From positions 62,001-126,000 of the forward strand of contig CAMFBH010000001.1 of the NCBI GenBank assembly GCA_945948515.1: a stretch of DNA of 64,000 bases, written 5' to 3'. Positions within the stretch are counted from its first letter, which is position 1. Each line of letters starts with the position of its first letter. Made by a program: the position numbers and the translations under genes. The notes beneath the pieces are model-generated. The model ran no database searches and had not been told where the DNA came from. It worked only from the letters and a program-made list of their open reading frames with translations. This document shows positions 12,138-20,826 of the stretch, one piece after another. The DNA comes from an uncultured Clostridia bacterium. Its GTDB lineage: Bacteria; Bacillota; Clostridia; Oscillospirales; Acutalibacteraceae.

Positions 12138-12160
12138 AAAGGCACTTTAGTGCCTTTTTT
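12138..12160 (+). terminator. Terminator after tRNA-Ala
   Basis: AAGGCAC TTTA GTGCCTT followed by six T, immediately after the tRNA CCA. Confidence 0.85.
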
Positions 12161-12201
12161 ATATTTATAATTGTTGTATTGAATTGCGATGTGAAGCAAA
12201 A

Positions 12202-13242
12202 ATGAATTTTGAAATTATAAAAAAGCTTGCTGAAAGCAGAAATCTTTCCGACAATGAGCTAAAGGCACTGATAAGCACAGATGCTTTTGACAAAAAGCTT
12301 TTTAATGAAGCGGATAAAAAGCGCCGTGAAATTTACGGCGACGAGGTTTACATTCGCGGTCTGATTGAATTTACAAACTATTGCAAAAACAACTGCTTTT
12401 ACTGCGGTATTCGATGCTCAAACAAAAATGCCGAGCGTTATCGCTTGAATAAGGAGCAGATACTCGAATGCTGTGAAGAGGGCTATCGCCTCGGCTTTCG
12501 CACCTTTGTTCTTCAGGGCGGAGAGGATCCGTTTTACAGTGATTCGGTAATATGCGAAATAATTTCAAAAATCAGAAGCCGTTTTCCCGACTGTGCGATT
12601 ACCCTTTCAATCGGCGAAAAGCCGAAAGAAAGCTATAAAGCCTTTTTTGATGCTGGTGCAAACCGTTATCTTCTGCGCCACGAAACAGCAAGCGCAGAGC
12701 ATTACAAAAGGCTTCACCCCGATTCTATGAGCATTGAAAACAGAAAGCAATGCCTGTTTAATCTTAAGGAAATAGGCTATCAGGTTGGCTCGGGATTTAT
12801 GGTGGGCTCGCCGTATCAAACTGTTGATAATCTTATTGCGGACCTTCGCTTTTTGCAGGAGCTTGAGCCCGATATGATAGGAATAGGTCCGTTTATAACT
12901 CACGGCGACACTCCGTTTTCATCCTTCAAAAACGGAAGCGTTGAACTCACCCTGCGCATGATTTCAATTCTGAGACTGATGTTTCCGTATGCCCTCATTC
13001 CGTCAACAACCGCGCTCGGAACAATTCATCCCGAAGGGCGTGAGCTCGGTTTAAAGGCAGGCGCAAATGTTGTTATGCCAAACCTTTCTCCCGTTGGCGT
13101 GCGAAAGCTATATAGTCTTTATGAAAACAAAATCTGTACCGGCGAAGAAGCGGCGCAGTGCCGAGGCTGTCTTGAAAGAAGAGTGGCTTCTGCCGGTTAC
13201 CGTATCGTAACCGCCGTAGGCAGTGCCAAAAAGGAAATATAA
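12202..13242 (+). CDS. hydE: [FeFe] hydrogenase H-cluster maturase HydE (radical SAM)
   Basis: A 346-residue radical SAM enzyme of the HydE/BioB/PylB group. The cluster motif is FTNYCKNNCFYCGIRCSNKN (CxxxCxxC, about residue 60). FVLQGGEDPFYSD, LSIGEKP, RYLLRHETAS and GSGFMVGSPYQT match HydE, which works with HydF and HydG to build the 2Fe subcluster of [FeFe] hydrogenase. Three extra Cys residues near the C-terminus (AAQCRGCLERR region) also fit. ATG at 12202 is chosen; an upstream TTG extends the frame by six codons. No clear ribosome site is visible. No hydrogenase, hydF or hydG is in the window. PylB is the main alternative, but the FTNYCKNNCFYCGIR block favours HydE. Confidence 0.83.
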   Translation: MNFEIIKKLAESRNLSDNELKALISTDAFDKKLFNEADKKRREIYGDEVYIRGLIEFTNYCKNNCFYCGIRCSNKNAERYRLNKEQILECCEEGYRLGFRTFVLQGGEDPFYSDSVICEIISKIRSRFPDCAITLSIGEKPKESYKAFFDAGANRYLLRHETASAEHYKRLHPDSMSIENRKQCLFNLKEIGYQVGSGFMVGSPYQTVDNLIADLRFLQELEPDMIGIGPFITHGDTPFSSFKNGSVELTLRMISILRLMFPYALIPSTTALGTIHPEGRELGLKAGANVVMPNLSPVGVRKLYSLYENKICTGEEAAQCRGCLERRVASAGYRIVTAVGSAKKEI

Positions 13243-13246
13243 AAAC

Positions 13247-13279
13247 GAAACGACCTTCTCAAAAGAGGAGGTCGTTTAT
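13247..13279. terminator. Bidirectional terminator between hydE and the glycerophosphodiesterase gene
   Basis: Stem AAACGACCT..AGGTCGTTT flanked by A-rich DNA on the left and T-rich on the right, between two converging genes. It probably ends both transcripts. Confidence 0.8.
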
Positions 13280-13281
13280 CT

Positions 13282-14157
13282 TTACTGAGGAATGATGCAG
13301 TTTGTTGTAATTATTGAAACTCCGTTTTTAACAAGGCGTTCCATTGCGTCCTTCGTATCAATGGTCCATGCCGCAACAATAAGTCCGCTGTCAACACATT
13401 TTTTAATTATTTCATCGGTGTTTTCTTCCTTGTTGCCGTTGAAATTAATTCCGCATTCTCCGCCGAGAGCAAGTGCAAGCTCGATATCTTCATCGGTTAT
13501 TTCCTGAACAAGATACAAAACAGGTGCATCACAGAGCGAGCGGATTTTTTGAAGATTTTCATAGTGGAAAGAAATATAGGTTGTGTAGTCGCTCATTCCC
13601 GCTTTTTCAACCGCTTCAATTATTTCATCATAATGCTCGGTGTTATTTTTGCCCTTTAGCTCAATAACCGCATTCATTGAATTTTCCTTGCAAATTTCAA
13701 GATATTCATCGAGCGTACAAATTTTTAATTCGGTATAATCGCCTATATTGCTTCCGTTATCGTATGTATAGCTCTTAAGCTCTTCGTAGGTTTTCTTTTC
13801 TACGAAAGCAGATTTATCCATCATACGATATGTTGAAATATCGTGGGTAAGAATCCAAACTCCGTCGGCAGTTCTGTAAATATCGCACTCCGCTCCCCAG
13901 AAGCCCTGCTCGCCCGCTTTTTCATATGCCGGAGCAGTGTTTTCCGGAGCTATTGCACTATATCCTCGGTGGGCAACAAGCTTATATTCCTTATCAGCCG
14001 TGTTAACCTGTGAAGCGTTTATAATTGTGTAATCCTTAACCTCACAGTAGGAATTAAGAAAAGAAACTCCCACGCACACTACTGCAATGAGTAAAACAAG
14101 AATTACGCTCGCTATAATCAGAGCTACCTTTTTGCCTTTTGAAAGTTTTTTTGCCAT
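13282..14157 (-). CDS. Glycerophosphodiester phosphodiesterase family protein, membrane-anchored
   Basis: A 291-residue GDPD-family protein, which hydrolyses glycerophosphodiesters to glycerol-3-phosphate and an alcohol. One N-terminal transmembrane helix (VALIIASVILVLLIAVVCVG) anchors it with the catalytic domain outside. The TIM-barrel motifs are VAHRGYSAIAPENTAPAYE, GAECDIYRTADGVWILTHD (metal and catalytic His/Glu) and NAVIELKGK. AAWTIDTKDAMERLVKNGV near the end is the family's closing block. ATG at 14157 with GAGGAAG upstream is preferred; a GTG further upstream lies inside the nitroreductase gene. The nitroreductase stop is one base away, so the two are co-transcribed. It is the last gene before the terminator at 13247-13279. 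Confidence 0.88.
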   Translation of the reverse strand: MAKKLSKGKKVALIIASVILVLLIAVVCVGVSFLNSYCEVKDYTIINASQVNTADKEYKLVAHRGYSAIAPENTAPAYEKAGEQGFWGAECDIYRTADGVWILTHDISTYRMMDKSAFVEKKTYEELKSYTYDNGSNIGDYTELKICTLDEYLEICKENSMNAVIELKGKNNTEHYDEIIEAVEKAGMSDYTTYISFHYENLQKIRSLCDAPVLYLVQEITDEDIELALALGGECGINFNGNKEENTDEIIKKCVDSGLIVAAWTIDTKDAMERLVKNGVSIITTNCIIPQ

Positions 14158-14158
14158 A

Positions 14159-14941
14159 TTAATCTTCCTCTCTTTTTTCACTTTCCTCGGGGAACTTTAT
14201 AACCTTTGGCTCATCTGTTAAAAACTGATTTATCAGATTCCATGAGCCTTTAACGCCCGATGCGGCGCAGCCAAGCTGAAAATGGAGCTTAGCGATGCCG
14301 AAATCCAAGCTTTTATCTGAATACGGGTCTTCAACTCTTGCAGAAAGAATTCCGTTTTCATACTTAAAAATAACGGGACGGCGGTTAACGGACGAGGGCG
14401 CTTTTTCAACCGCCTTAAATCCACTAACAAAATAATCGGGAAGCTTCTCATCGCACACCTCAATCATTTTTTGATAGGGCTTATTTTTTCGGTGAAGCGT
14501 GTTATAAACAAGCTTTTCTTTAACGGTTTTATTCTTTTTTGCATAGCCAAGAACAATTACGGCATAGAGCCTCTCCTTGTTTCCGAGCTCAATTTGCTCA
14601 TAAACCTTGTTTTCGTTATACGAGCCGCAGGTCCAACAGCTTGCTATTCCGTGATAAGCGCATTGAAGAACTATTGTTTCTCCCCAGTAGCCGCAATCCT
14701 CACGCGCCTTTTGAGTGTCCGCTCCGCAAACTGCAATATAGGAAAACTTTCCGGTAATTGCGGTAAACGGCTTTGTTCCGTCCTCAACGAAAAAGAATTT
14801 TAAATTGCTTTTTTCATTCACATAATCAACAAGCTCTTTAATAACGGCAACCGCTTCACTGTTCAAGGGCTTTGAGGAAAACGAACGGCGCGATTCCCTT
14901 ATATCTATTGCCTGCAAATACTCTTCGTTTGTCATAATCAT
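14159..14941 (-). CDS. Nitroreductase family protein
   Basis: A 260-residue protein of the putative TM1586-type nitroreductase family, FMN-dependent oxidoreductases. RESRRSFSSKPLNSEAVAVIKELVDYVNE (about 13-40) is the usual opening with RRSF contacting FMN. DCGYWGETIVLQCAYHGIASCWTCGSYNEN is the middle block and DFGIAKLHFQLG the end block. The substrate is unknown. There are two possible ATGs (14941, 14935), both after GCGGGA; I report the longer. The gene sits between asnB and the glycerophosphodiesterase gene in a run of five minus-strand genes with short gaps, probably one operon. Confidence 0.85.
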   Translation of the reverse strand: MIMTNEEYLQAIDIRESRRSFSSKPLNSEAVAVIKELVDYVNEKSNLKFFFVEDGTKPFTAITGKFSYIAVCGADTQKAREDCGYWGETIVLQCAYHGIASCWTCGSYNENKVYEQIELGNKERLYAVIVLGYAKKNKTVKEKLVYNTLHRKNKPYQKMIEVCDEKLPDYFVSGFKAVEKAPSSVNRRPVIFKYENGILSARVEDPYSDKSLDFGIAKLHFQLGCAASGVKGSWNLINQFLTDEPKVIKFPEESEKREED

Positions 14942-14973
14942 TCCCGCTTATATTATACTTCACAGTAATTGTA

Positions 14974-16806
14974 TCACACTATTCCCTCAAAAACAACATT
15001 ATTCTCAACGCACCAAAAATAAAACTGAAGCAAATATGCAAGAACCTGCGGACCTCTCATAAGCTGACCGTACCATGGCTCCGAAAGAGAATTCGGATTT
15101 TCAATAAGACCTTCAACTGTTTTTCTGTTTACTATATCTGCGAGAATACAATTTTTATCATTAAGTGCAAGGCGAAGCATTCTGACAACCTCGGCAAGAT
15201 AATCGGGGCTGAAGGTTTTCGGATACGGGCTTTTTTTGCGCCATGCTATAACGCTCGGCAGTTCATTTTCAAATGCCTTTCTCAAAACGCCCTTTTCTCT
15301 GCCGTCCAACGCCTTAATGCTCCACGGCATATTGTAGGCATACTCTACAAGCCTGTAATCACAGAACGGCACTCTCACCTCAAGCGAGCTTTCCATACTC
15401 ATTGCATCCTTGCGAACAAGAAGAGTTTGCATAAACCAATCAAGATTAAGCATAAACATCTCTCTCATGCGCCTGTCGGTTTTGCTGTCGCTTTCTAAAA
15501 ACTCGGCAGAGCGCACTGTTTTATCGTAGGCACTTCTCACATAATCGTCGCCGTCGGAGAGTAAACCCTCTCTTAAAACGGATTTTCTCAATGCTGTGCT
15601 CCTGCTCCACGGAAAAGTATCTTCAAAAAGTATTTCCTTTCTGTGATACCAGGGATAACCGCCGAATATTTCATCGGCACACTCGCCCGAAAGGCAAACG
15701 GTGTGGTTCTTTTTAACCTCTCTGCAAAACAGAAGAAGCGAACTGTCCACATCGGTAAATCCGGGAAGGCATCTTGCCGAAGCGGCGTCCCTGAGGCTCA
15801 GCGCAAGCTCTGTGTTGCTCAAGATAATGTTTTTGTGGTTTGATTCAATGTACTCGCTTATAAGTCCGGTATATTCGCTGTCGCTGTTTGGTTGAAAAGC
15901 ACTTTTTTCAAAATATTTTTCATTATCGGCATAGTCAACGGAATATGTTGTCAGCGCTTCTCCGCGGCTTTTATACACATCGGAGGCGGTTTTGCTTATT
16001 ATTGAAGAATCAAGTCCGCCGCTCAAAAATGTTGCAAGCTCAACATCGCTCACAAGCTGTCTTTCAATAGCATCTTTAACAAGAAAATGCGTGTGTTCAA
16101 CGGTTTCGGATTCATTTTCCGTGTGCTCCTTTGCTTCAAGACGCCAGTAGCGTTGAATTGAAAGACCCTTTTCCTGTGAATACTTTAAATATGATGCTCT
16201 TTCAAGCTCGCTTATGTCTTTAAAGATAGCCTTTCCCGGAGTTTTTGCAGGGCCGAGCATAAATATTTCGTAAAAGCCCTCTTTTGTCACCTTTCTATCT
16301 ACCCAAGGCAAGCACAAAAGCGTGTTAATTCTTGAAGCAAATGCAAATTTATTCTGCTTAATTGAATAGAAAAACGGCTTAACTCCTATTCTGTCCCGTG
16401 CGGCAAAAAGCTCATTTTTTCTGTTATCCCAAATTGCATAGGCAAAAATTCCGTTCAGCCTTTTAACGCTTTCCTCCCGCCAAACATAATAGGCCTTTAA
16501 AACAACCTCCGTGTCGCATGTGGTTTCAAACTCCATTCCCTTTGCTTCAAGCTCTTTTCTTATCTCGGAGGTATTGTAAAGCTCGCCGTTATAAACAATG
16601 GTAAGCTCCCGAAAGCTCATCGGCTGCGCTCCGTTTTCAACATCAATAACAGCAAGCCTGCGGTGAATCAGCGCCGCGTTTTGCAAAATCATTTCGCCTC
16701 TTGAATCGGGACCTCTCATTTTGAGAGTTTCGCTCATTTTTTCAAGCATTGCCTTTTCTTTTCTCAAATCCGTTTGCGAGTCGAGTATTCCCGCAATTCC
16801 GCACAT
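14974..16806 (-). CDS. asnB: Asparagine synthase (glutamine-hydrolysing)
   Basis: A 610-residue AsnB-type amidotransferase that makes asparagine (or amidates a related substrate) from glutamine and ATP. The start matters: MCGIAGIL places the catalytic Cys at position 2, so ATG at 16806 after GGAGGTG is the true start rather than the ATG three codons earlier. The glutaminase domain has HRRLAVID and IVYNGELYN; the synthetase domain has FLSGGLDSSIIS (ATP pyrophosphatase loop, near 250), LSGECADEIFGGYPWY and MSMESSLEVRVPFCDYRLVEY. The length is typical of the Gram-positive type. The ribosome site is part of a perfect 9-bp hairpin with sequence just upstream (see the hairpin entry). Neighbours suggest a surface-related context, but ordinary asparagine synthesis is the simplest reading. 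Confidence 0.94.
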   Translation of the reverse strand: MCGIAGILDSQTDLRKEKAMLEKMSETLKMRGPDSRGEMILQNAALIHRRLAVIDVENGAQPMSFRELTIVYNGELYNTSEIRKELEAKGMEFETTCDTEVVLKAYYVWREESVKRLNGIFAYAIWDNRKNELFAARDRIGVKPFFYSIKQNKFAFASRINTLLCLPWVDRKVTKEGFYEIFMLGPAKTPGKAIFKDISELERASYLKYSQEKGLSIQRYWRLEAKEHTENESETVEHTHFLVKDAIERQLVSDVELATFLSGGLDSSIISKTASDVYKSRGEALTTYSVDYADNEKYFEKSAFQPNSDSEYTGLISEYIESNHKNIILSNTELALSLRDAASARCLPGFTDVDSSLLLFCREVKKNHTVCLSGECADEIFGGYPWYHRKEILFEDTFPWSRSTALRKSVLREGLLSDGDDYVRSAYDKTVRSAEFLESDSKTDRRMREMFMLNLDWFMQTLLVRKDAMSMESSLEVRVPFCDYRLVEYAYNMPWSIKALDGREKGVLRKAFENELPSVIAWRKKSPYPKTFSPDYLAEVVRMLRLALNDKNCILADIVNRKTVEGLIENPNSLSEPWYGQLMRGPQVLAYLLQFYFWCVENNVVFEGIV

Positions 16807-16813
16807 AAAAATC

Positions 16814-16845
16814 ACCTCCCTTCATACTATGCGTTAAAGGGAGGT
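16814..16845 (-). promoter_or_regulatory. Hairpin that sequesters the asnB ribosome binding site
   Basis: On the minus strand ACCTCCCTT (16845-16837) and AAGGGAGGT (16822-16814) are perfect complements around a 14-base loop. The right arm is the asnB Shine-Dalgarno itself. The hairpin begins six bases after the cotH-like gene's stop, so it could also act as a weak terminator (GATTTTT follows) or a translational switch. Structure seen; role inferred. Confidence 0.55.
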
Positions 16846-16850
16846 TTGGC

Positions 16851-19001
16851 TTAATATTTTTTCAATTCTTCATCAAGACATTCAATAACAAAGCCTTGAC
16901 GCTGTTTGAAATAAGAGGAAATTTCGTTAATTCCGAAATTAAACGCGCCCTTGTCGAGCTTTTTATTAATAAATCTTGTGTATGTTTTTTCATAAGGTAC
17001 GGCACCCTTGGGTAGATATTCGGAATAAACCCTTTGGGCGTTTGCCGTTGAAAACCTTTCCTTGGATACAGACCTAAGCTTTTTTTCAAATTCTGCTCTG
17101 AATTCATCGTTTCTGAGCATATTGCGAAGCATTTTTGCTCCTGCACCGTTTGCGCTTTCAAGCGTTTCAAACGGATTTATCATGCCGTTTTTATTCATGT
17201 TGTAATTTCTTAAAAGCGCTCCTGTTTCCTTTTCGCAAACAGGATACCATTTCCCGCTTGCGTATTTATCACCCGATGCAGTCGAGGTTGAGCTCCACAT
17301 CGGAAGCGCGCCGTAGAAGAAAGAGCCGGCTTGAAGATATATACTATCCGCACAGTAATCAATAAAGGTTGGAATATCTATCTTTCTTTTAAGAATTTCA
17401 TATTTATCACTGTTTGTAAAATCGGTTGTTGCGGCATAGTTTATTACATCCGAATATACCGAAGCAAGAGATGAATCGCAGTCTATCGCCTCAGAGCCCG
17501 AGCAAAGAGCAATTTCACTTTGCTTAAGCCCGGTTCTGTTTGCAATCATTTGAGTACCGAGGCGCTCGCTCATATTATAAACTCCCCAGTATTCCCCGTT
17601 AATAAACACAGTTACCTGAACGGCATCTGCAACGAAATAGCTGCTGTCGGAAACGAGCTCTCGGATAATTAAATCGTGAAATCTTCTTCCCGAAACCGAA
17701 GAGCCTGCAATGAAGGTGAGCTCATTAATTGCTTTATCCGAGCTGTCAATAAGCTTTGAAAAATCCTCCTTGGAGCCGTATTCGGTTTTTGAAAATATCT
17801 CAAATTGCTTTTGTGAATACTCTGCATTTGAATCTCCGTAAGGCGCTATTGAAAACTCTCCGCTCTTAATAACTTCTCCGCCTGCCTTGTAAAAGGTGAT
17901 AAATGCATTCTTGTGCCATTGAGTGCCCTTTGCATTGCAGTTTGAAATAACCGTGCCCTTGAGCTTTTCCTCGGTATTGCCCGCTACTGCATCATTAAAC
18001 AGCTTTCCGAGAGTGAGAATACCGCTCTCCTCGGAGAACAAATTGCTTTCATCCGAAACTATTGAAACGATGTTGTAATCCGCGTATCCGCTCTTTGATG
18101 AAAATCCCACAAAGTATTCCTTTGTAAAAACTCTGCCGAAATTCCCTTTGCTGTCCTGTGCGGCAACGCGTAAAACGGTTGATTTATCAACCTTGTAGGA
18201 GGGAATATATTCGCCTGCCTTACCCTCTTCATTTATCAAGGTGTTTTCTTTTGCACAAAAAACATTATCGTTTTTACTTGCATCGGTGATTTTCAGTGAA
18301 GAGCCCAACTTTTCAGACTCAGCATTGGGCATACTGCCGTCGGTTGTGTAATAAACGGTACAGCCCTCAGGTGCCTTTATATCCAAAGTGAATGCCGAAG
18401 AATAAAAGCCGCTGTCCCTTGAAAACTCAATAGCGCTTACCTCTGAATACTTTCCCGCATCGTTGTTCGATTTTTCGGGAGTGGGGCAAAGACTTTCAAA
18501 ATCAACTGCTCCGTCGGTAACTCTTGAATAAGCCTCGTTCTCCGATAAAACGGGAACATCAACGGAATCTATTTTTACTTTTGTGCCCTTTGTTAATATA
18601 ATTTTATTTTCCTTATTAATATCAACCGAAAATCCGCTGACATTATCCTTATTCTTTTCATCTGTTGAAAAGCTTTCGCTCAGGAAAACGAGAAGATAGC
18701 CGCCGGGAGCAACCTTTGTAAAAGGAACTCTGTATTTCTGCAAATCGTTTTCATCATCGGAAAGATACAAATTTGACACGCTCTCCTCCGTCGAAGAAGA
18801 ATTATACAGCTCAACATAGGAAAGATATCTTCCGCTGCTTGTTGCAACAGCATTCTGATTAATAAAGCAAACCTCATTAATTTTCAGCGCGCTTGAATTT
18901 GAGCTTCCGCCTGTAACGGCAGTCTCTTTTTTTGCACACGAGCAAAGAATACCCGAAACGGTAACGAGAACGAGCAAAATTGCAAAAATTCTTTTTTTCA
19001 T
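16851..19001 (-). CDS. CotH-like lipoprotein with lamin-tail-like and CHB_HEX-like domains
   Basis: A 716-residue predicted lipoprotein: signal MKKRIFAILLVLVTVSGILCSC with lipobox, so it is anchored outside the membrane. A lamin-tail-like domain (about 40-150: INEVCFINQN, YVELYNSSS, NLYLSDDENDLQKYRVP) is followed by a chitobiase/hexosaminidase C-terminal-type module (GCTVYYTTDGSMPNAES, about 215-230) and a CotH region (about 340-640: FHDLIIRELV, VFINGEYWGVYNMSERLG). CotH proteins are atypical kinases that phosphorylate spore coat or cellulosome proteins; here the protein is extracellular and the substrate unknown. AGAGGT precedes the ATG. It lies 35 bases downstream of an acyltransferase gene and upstream of asnB. 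Confidence 0.82.
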   Translation of the reverse strand: MKKRIFAILLVLVTVSGILCSCAKKETAVTGGSSNSSALKINEVCFINQNAVATSSGRYLSYVELYNSSSTEESVSNLYLSDDENDLQKYRVPFTKVAPGGYLLVFLSESFSTDEKNKDNVSGFSVDINKENKIILTKGTKVKIDSVDVPVLSENEAYSRVTDGAVDFESLCPTPEKSNNDAGKYSEVSAIEFSRDSGFYSSAFTLDIKAPEGCTVYYTTDGSMPNAESEKLGSSLKITDASKNDNVFCAKENTLINEEGKAGEYIPSYKVDKSTVLRVAAQDSKGNFGRVFTKEYFVGFSSKSGYADYNIVSIVSDESNLFSEESGILTLGKLFNDAVAGNTEEKLKGTVISNCNAKGTQWHKNAFITFYKAGGEVIKSGEFSIAPYGDSNAEYSQKQFEIFSKTEYGSKEDFSKLIDSSDKAINELTFIAGSSVSGRRFHDLIIRELVSDSSYFVADAVQVTVFINGEYWGVYNMSERLGTQMIANRTGLKQSEIALCSGSEAIDCDSSLASVYSDVINYAATTDFTNSDKYEILKRKIDIPTFIDYCADSIYLQAGSFFYGALPMWSSTSTASGDKYASGKWYPVCEKETGALLRNYNMNKNGMINPFETLESANGAGAKMLRNMLRNDEFRAEFEKKLRSVSKERFSTANAQRVYSEYLPKGAVPYEKTYTRFINKKLDKGAFNFGINEISSYFKQRQGFVIECLDEELKKY

Positions 19002-19036
19002 TAAGAAAACCTCTTTTTAGATGAAAAATATAAATA

Positions 19037-20098
19037 TTAAATAATATATTTTTTAGCAACGGGAATTTTACTGATTATAAGCGAAACGAGTGAGCTTACC
19101 ATGAAAACTCCCACCGACAAAACAGGAACTGCTATCAGCGGATTCGTGTTTATTGATGAGAAATTCAAGTATTTTGATGAAATCATTATAAACATTTCGT
19201 GCACAAGATAAGCGCCGAATGAAAGCTTTGATAAAAGGAAAATTGTTTTTTTGAAAAACTCATTAAAATGGATTTTAGAAACAACATCCTTGAAGAAGAG
19301 GAAAACCATAACACTGTTGAAAAAGATGTTCAAGAGAAGATAATCAAACAAAAACTGCTGCGGCTCGCCTCTTTTTACTGAGAAACACCATGTTACGAAA
19401 ACCGTGAGCGCCGTGCTCACAATTCCCGCGGTATATAAGAATGCTTTCATTTTTTTGGAGAGCTCGTGATTATAAAGGTAATACCCGAGAAGAAAATATC
19501 CCGTGTATCCCCCAACAAAGGTAAATTGCGCGCTTCCCATTGTCCAACCGATAATCTCGGCGACCTTTGGAATTATCTTGAGCGTATTTAAAACAAATGT
19601 AAAAATAAACGAAAGAATTATGAAATACTTTACTAACGACTCGCTCTCGGCAATTTTTTTAAGAAACGGAACAATAAGATAAATACAAATCATTGCAACT
19701 ATAAACCACAAATGAAAATGGGGCGCAAGCGCATCGTGAAGCATAAGCTTCAAATTCTCCCTGTTCAAATCCTTGAGCCTGTCGGGAAAGAAGAAAACCG
19801 CATAAAACGCAGTCCAAAAAACATACGCCGTAAAAAGCCTTAAAATATTTTTAGAAAACAGCTTTTTTAATGTGTATTCTCTTTGCGGATTTAAAAAGAA
19901 TATGCCTGAAATCATAAATAAAATGGGAACGCAAAAGCGAAAGCACGAAACAAAAAGAGTTAGGCATTCCCACCTTGCTCTGTCAACCGACAGGGAATAC
20001 CATCCCGGTGCGGCAACATGGAGAACAACTACGCTGAAAACACAGAAAATTCTTAACAAATCAACCCAAACAACTCTGCTGTCCTTCTTTTTTTCCAT
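19037..20098 (-). CDS. Acyltransferase family membrane protein (acyltransferase 3)
   Basis: A 353-residue integral membrane acyltransferase of the OafA/WecH type (PF01757), which O-acetylates or acylates surface sugars. The opening VWVDLLRIFCVFSVVVLHVAAPGWY carries the conserved RIF/H pattern with the catalytic His in LHVAA. Around ten hydrophobic helices follow, with FWTAFYAVFF and HFHLWFIVAMICIYLIVPFL, the typical LWFI/YL motif. The acceptor is unknown. ATG at 20098 with GAGGT upstream is chosen; a longer frame to 20137 lacks a good ribosome site. It is the first gene of the five-gene run ending at 13282, behind the promoter at 20138-20166. Confidence 0.88.
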   Translation of the reverse strand: MEKKKDSRVVWVDLLRIFCVFSVVVLHVAAPGWYSLSVDRARWECLTLFVSCFRFCVPILFMISGIFFLNPQREYTLKKLFSKNILRLFTAYVFWTAFYAVFFFPDRLKDLNRENLKLMLHDALAPHFHLWFIVAMICIYLIVPFLKKIAESESLVKYFIILSFIFTFVLNTLKIIPKVAEIIGWTMGSAQFTFVGGYTGYFLLGYYLYNHELSKKMKAFLYTAGIVSTALTVFVTWCFSVKRGEPQQFLFDYLLLNIFFNSVMVFLFFKDVVSKIHFNEFFKKTIFLLSKLSFGAYLVHEMFIMISSKYLNFSSINTNPLIAVPVLSVGVFMVSSLVSLIISKIPVAKKYII

Positions 20099-20137
20099 TC
20101 CTATTACCTCATATTCTTCTGTTTTATCACTTATCAC

Positions 20138-20166
20138 AATCTATCACATATTCAAATACTTGTCAA
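20138..20166 (-). promoter_or_regulatory. Promoter of the acyltransferase-cotH-asnB-nitroreductase-GDPD run
   Basis: On the minus strand a perfect TTGACA (20166-20161), a 17-base spacer, then TAGATT (20143-20138). The -35 box touches the tail of the rpmA terminator. Confidence 0.6.
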
Positions 20167-20196
20167 ATAAAAATGCGGCTTCAATGAAGCCGCATA
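20164..20196 (-). terminator. Terminator of the rplU-prp-rpmA operon
   Basis: Perfect stem ATGCGGCTTCA/TGAAGCCGCAT followed on the minus strand by TTTTATTT, about 25 bases after the rpmA stop. Confidence 0.85.
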
Positions 20197-20218
20197 AATA
20201 CCATAAGTTTAATGCTTA

Positions 20219-20503
20219 TTACTGCTCAACGGGATAAACGGAAACTTTCTTTCTGTCCTTACCCATTCTTTCGTATTTAACTGTTCCGTCAATAAGAGCG
20301 AAAAGGGTGTCGTCGCTTCCGATTCCTACATTGTTACCGGGATGAATGTGAGTTCCTCTCTGGCGATAGAGAATGTTTCCGGCAAGAACAAACTGACCGT
20401 CTGCTCTTTTAGCACCGAGGCGCTTAGACTCGGAATCTCTTCCGTTCTTTGTGGAACCCATACCTTTTTTATGAGCAAAAAGCTGTAAATCCAACTTAAG
20501 CAT
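20219..20503 (-). CDS. rpmA: 50S ribosomal protein bL27 (with cleavable N-terminus)
   Basis: A 94-residue bL27. The conserved core [21 protein letters not shown] and [16 protein letters not shown] is present. The N-terminus MLKLDLQLF before AHKKG is the extension found in Firmicutes, Fusobacteria and relatives, removed by the Prp protease between F and A so that mature bL27 can reach the peptidyl transferase centre. The neighbour two bases upstream is prp itself, which supports this. Operon rplU-prp-rpmA, ending at the hairpin 20164-20196. Confidence 0.97.
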   Translation of the reverse strand: MLKLDLQLFAHKKGMGSTKNGRDSESKRLGAKRADGQFVLAGNILYRQRGTHIHPGNNVGIGSDDTLFALIDGTVKYERMGKDRKKVSVYPVEQ

Positions 20504-20505
20504 TG

Positions 20506-20820
20506 TTACACCTCCGAATTAATAACTTTAACGCTTTGGGGATAATCCTTTTGAAGCTCGGTTAAATGAAGCCTTAACCCCTCAAGGACTGCTCCCGCCT
20601 TTTCTGCATTTTCAAGAATTTCAAGGCTCAGAAATCCGTCTGCCGACTTTGCGCTTGCGTTTAGCGAAAGAATTTCGGTAACGGTATTGGCTGCCATTAA
20701 GCACGCGCTTGAAACAAACGCGCAGATAATATCCTCTCCCTTAGGAGCGCTCATTGAATGGCCCTTAGCCTCAAAGCCTGTTATAATTGAATTCTTTTGA
20801 AAAAAAACTATTTTAATCAT
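20506..20820 (-). CDS. prp: Ribosomal-processing cysteine protease Prp
   Basis: A 104-residue Prp (YsxB family). The conserved block is [32 protein letters not shown] (about 17-48), holding the catalytic His of GHS and the catalytic Cys of IICA. It removes the N-terminal extension of bL27, whose gene follows directly; the bL21 gene precedes it by six bases. The position between rplU and rpmA is the standard Firmicutes arrangement. Confidence 0.93.
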   Translation of the reverse strand: MIKIVFFQKNSIITGFEAKGHSMSAPKGEDIICAFVSSACLMAANTVTEILSLNASAKSADGFLSLEILENAEKAGAVLEGLRLHLTELQKDYPQSVKVINSEV

Positions 20821-20826
20821 GTTGCT

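Noticed and set aside
11338..12140. tRNA genes as integration sites for a mobile element
   Set aside because: No integrase, direct repeat or foreign gene follows either tRNA; only ordinary terminators and the genes described.
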